Assembly (NCBI RefSeq): GCF_900086645.1
Contig: NZ_LT576451.1
Span: 1,674,001 to 1,738,000, forward strand
Direction of reading: 5' to 3'
Origin: Curtobacterium sp. 9128
GTDB lineage: Bacteria > Actinomycetota > Actinomycetes > Actinomycetales > Microbacteriaceae
DNA length: 64,000 bases
Shown here in pieces: positions 62,860 to 64,000 of the stretch; position 1 is the first letter of the stretch; each line of letters begins with the position of its first letter. The notes beneath the pieces were generated by a model, which saw only the letters and a program-made list of their open reading frames with translations, ran no database searches and was not told the origin of the DNA. A program made the translations under genes and the position numbers.

Positions 62860-64000
62860 ATTCAAGGTTGGCATCCCACAGTACACGTGGTTGGGGGAAC
62901 TCGACTACGAAGAAATCTTCGTCGAGTTTGAGGGTCCCACGCTATTCAGCGCCGTGTCCTTGACTGGGCAATTGTATTTAGCCGAATGGGCCGCTCAAGG
63001 GGAAAGCGTCGATCACTGGCTGTATGTTCCATTGAGCAGGCGACGGCTGGATATGGTTCGTTCGGGAGCTTGGCCGGTTCGCCGTGCATTCATCGAACCC
63101 GAAGGGCAAGTCTTCGAGGTCGTTTTGCCGTTCGATGGGACAGAAAAGGACGAGCTTCGTGAAATCTCGGTCGCTGACATGCCTGAGTCCTGGCTGCCGG
63201 GAGAAGCCTTTCAGCTCGACTTGCCGACCGCGACTCTGAAACCGGCAGTCGATGGCACCGAGCTGGCGCGCCGTGCCCGACAGGAAGGTCGTGCGCGCTT
63301 CCGCATCGAGCTGGACCTACCGGAAGTTTTCAGAACAGAGGCTGCCACGCGCCGCGTAGGGGCATTGCTGTCGACGACCCAGGGTGTCTTCGACAACCTT
63401 GGACTCGTTGAGCTTGATCCGGATCCGCCGCAGCGCGGGCGAATTGCTCAGGATGTTTTGAATAAGACTGAGACTGAGGTCGTTGAGCTTGCGGCGGCGA
63501 GCTTTGTGATTGAACTTGCTGCCACCGACGGTGACGATCTGTTCGGCGACTCACCGATCGCCTTGGTTATGGCCCGGGTTGTGAACCTCATGGCCGTTGA
63601 CATAGAGCCCGAGGAGCTTGTCACCACGCTTGCAGAGCTTCGGCCGCGAGGCGCGAAGAGTTTCCGAACCTTCGTGACTGATCTCGCAAACTTCGGTGGG
63701 AGTGTCCGGCTTGGTGTAGCCAACGCCGCCCGGTCTTACAACGAGGTGGCGCTTTCCGCCGACCAGCTACAGGACTTGAAGGGCCTCCTGAACGTCGTCG
63801 TTCCGGACGACGTGGCGCTGCTCAGAGGCCGTATGCGTCTCTTCCGCGCTGACGTGCAACGTAAGCAGTTCGGCCTCCGGGACCTGCGCTCGGGTCAGGT
63901 CTTTGAGGGGCGCGTGACGGACCGTGCCCTCACGCAACTCGATCACGCCACGATCAATCAGGTCTACGACGTGGTTCTCACAGAGTTGGTTTCCTTCTCG
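62831..64000 (+). CDS. Large accessory protein of unknown function, second of a pair (3' partial)
   Basis: From the ATG at 62831 the frame stays open for 390 codons to the window edge. It starts MTRLGLVLPEFKVGIPQY and continues WLGELDYEEIFVEFEGP, then LYLAEWAAQGESVDHWLYVPL. A middle region of alternating strands and helices follows, and a C-terminal part (GQVFEGRVTDRALTQLDHATINQVYDVVLTELV). No catalytic motif, signal or membrane helix is seen. Codon use is clearly AT-richer than the core genome (GAA, TTG, GTT common). The N-terminus faintly recalls DUF6575-type proteins, unverified. It forms an overlapping pair with the 62482 gene. Confidence 0.75.
   Translation, partial: MTRLGLVLPEFKVGIPQYTWLGELDYEEIFVEFEGPTLFSAVSLTGQLYLAEWAAQGESVDHWLYVPLSRRRLDMVRSGAWPVRRAFIEPEGQVFEVVLPFDGTEKDELREISVADMPESWLPGEAFQLDLPTATLKPAVDGTELARRARQEGRARFRIELDLPEVFRTEAATRRVGALLSTTQGVFDNLGLVELDPDPPQRGRIAQDVLNKTETEVVELAAASFVIELAATDGDDLFGDSPIALVMARVVNLMAVDIEPEELVTTLAELRPRGAKSFRTFVTDLANFGGSVRLGVANAARSYNEVALSADQLQDLKGLLNVVVPDDVALLRGRMRLFRADVQRKQFGLRDLRSGQVFEGRVTDRALTQLDHATINQVYDVVLTELVSFS

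Noticed and set aside
60176-64000. Prophage
   Set aside because: Only an integrase and recombinase fragment are visible; no capsid, tail, portal, lysis or repressor gene is present in the window, so a generic integrative element is the safer description.

Overview
The window is high-GC actinobacterial chromosome. A Microbacteriaceae member, possibly Curtobacterium, fits best. The reasons are the codon bias, the many GTG starts with 4-base stop/start overlaps, a mycothiol-type reductase, a polyprenol-phosphate mannose synthase, an actinobacterial SOS box, and many start codons placed about 6-7 bases after a TANNNT -10 element, which predicts leaderless transcripts. The genus is an impression and was not tested by any search.

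Layout. 1-4.6 kb: cell-surface genes (tail of a membrane glycosyltransferase-like protein, secreted DUF4397 protein, GH8 glucanase, class F-like sortase, Ppm1). 4.7-11.2 kb: treX-treY-treZ for trehalose from glycogen. 11.3-15.6 kb: a GerW/YtfJ-type protein, then a TPP-riboswitch-controlled YkoEDC-type ECF importer and a small kinase. 15.6-31.4 kb: housekeeping genes (metallopeptidase, tRNA-His, orn, MFS/MarR pair, a NeuA/NeuB/DUF6716-like sugar-acid cluster, tRNA-Arg, msrA, ssb-like, ettA, two thioesterases, an epimerase-like reductase). 31.4-49.4 kb: secreted chitinase, truncated haemoglobin with MscS channel, pepN, mycothiol-type oxidoreductase, rpiB, Nei-like glycosylase, amidohydrolase, serine hydrolase, a two-component system, EamA exporter, and a small gene behind an SOS box.

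49.5-59.3 kb is a coherent catabolic locus. A LacI regulator is divergent from a sugar ABC importer (binding protein plus two permeases), a cytoplasmic GH5-like hydrolase, a GH38 alpha-mannosidase and a secreted Endo H-like GH18 enzyme. Together they look like a pathway that cuts high-mannose N-glycans from glycoproteins, imports them and trims them. No ATPase gene is present, so a shared ATPase is presumed.

60.2-64.0 kb is accessory DNA with more AT-rich codon use. It holds a possible HEPN-type protein, a truncated serine recombinase, a tyrosine integrase, and then two overlapping unrecognised genes, the second running off the window. This looks like one end of an integrative element, and the gene pair is the best candidate here for an undescribed system.

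Two dispersed repeat families stand out. One is a palindrome with arms beginning CGAGCGGGCGAAATACCCGG; two copies lie in frame inside the linker of a fused ABC ATPase. The other is a short motif, core CGGAC(T/G)GGAGGC(T/C)CG, found as intergenic hairpins and as single copies translated in several frames inside disordered protein tails.
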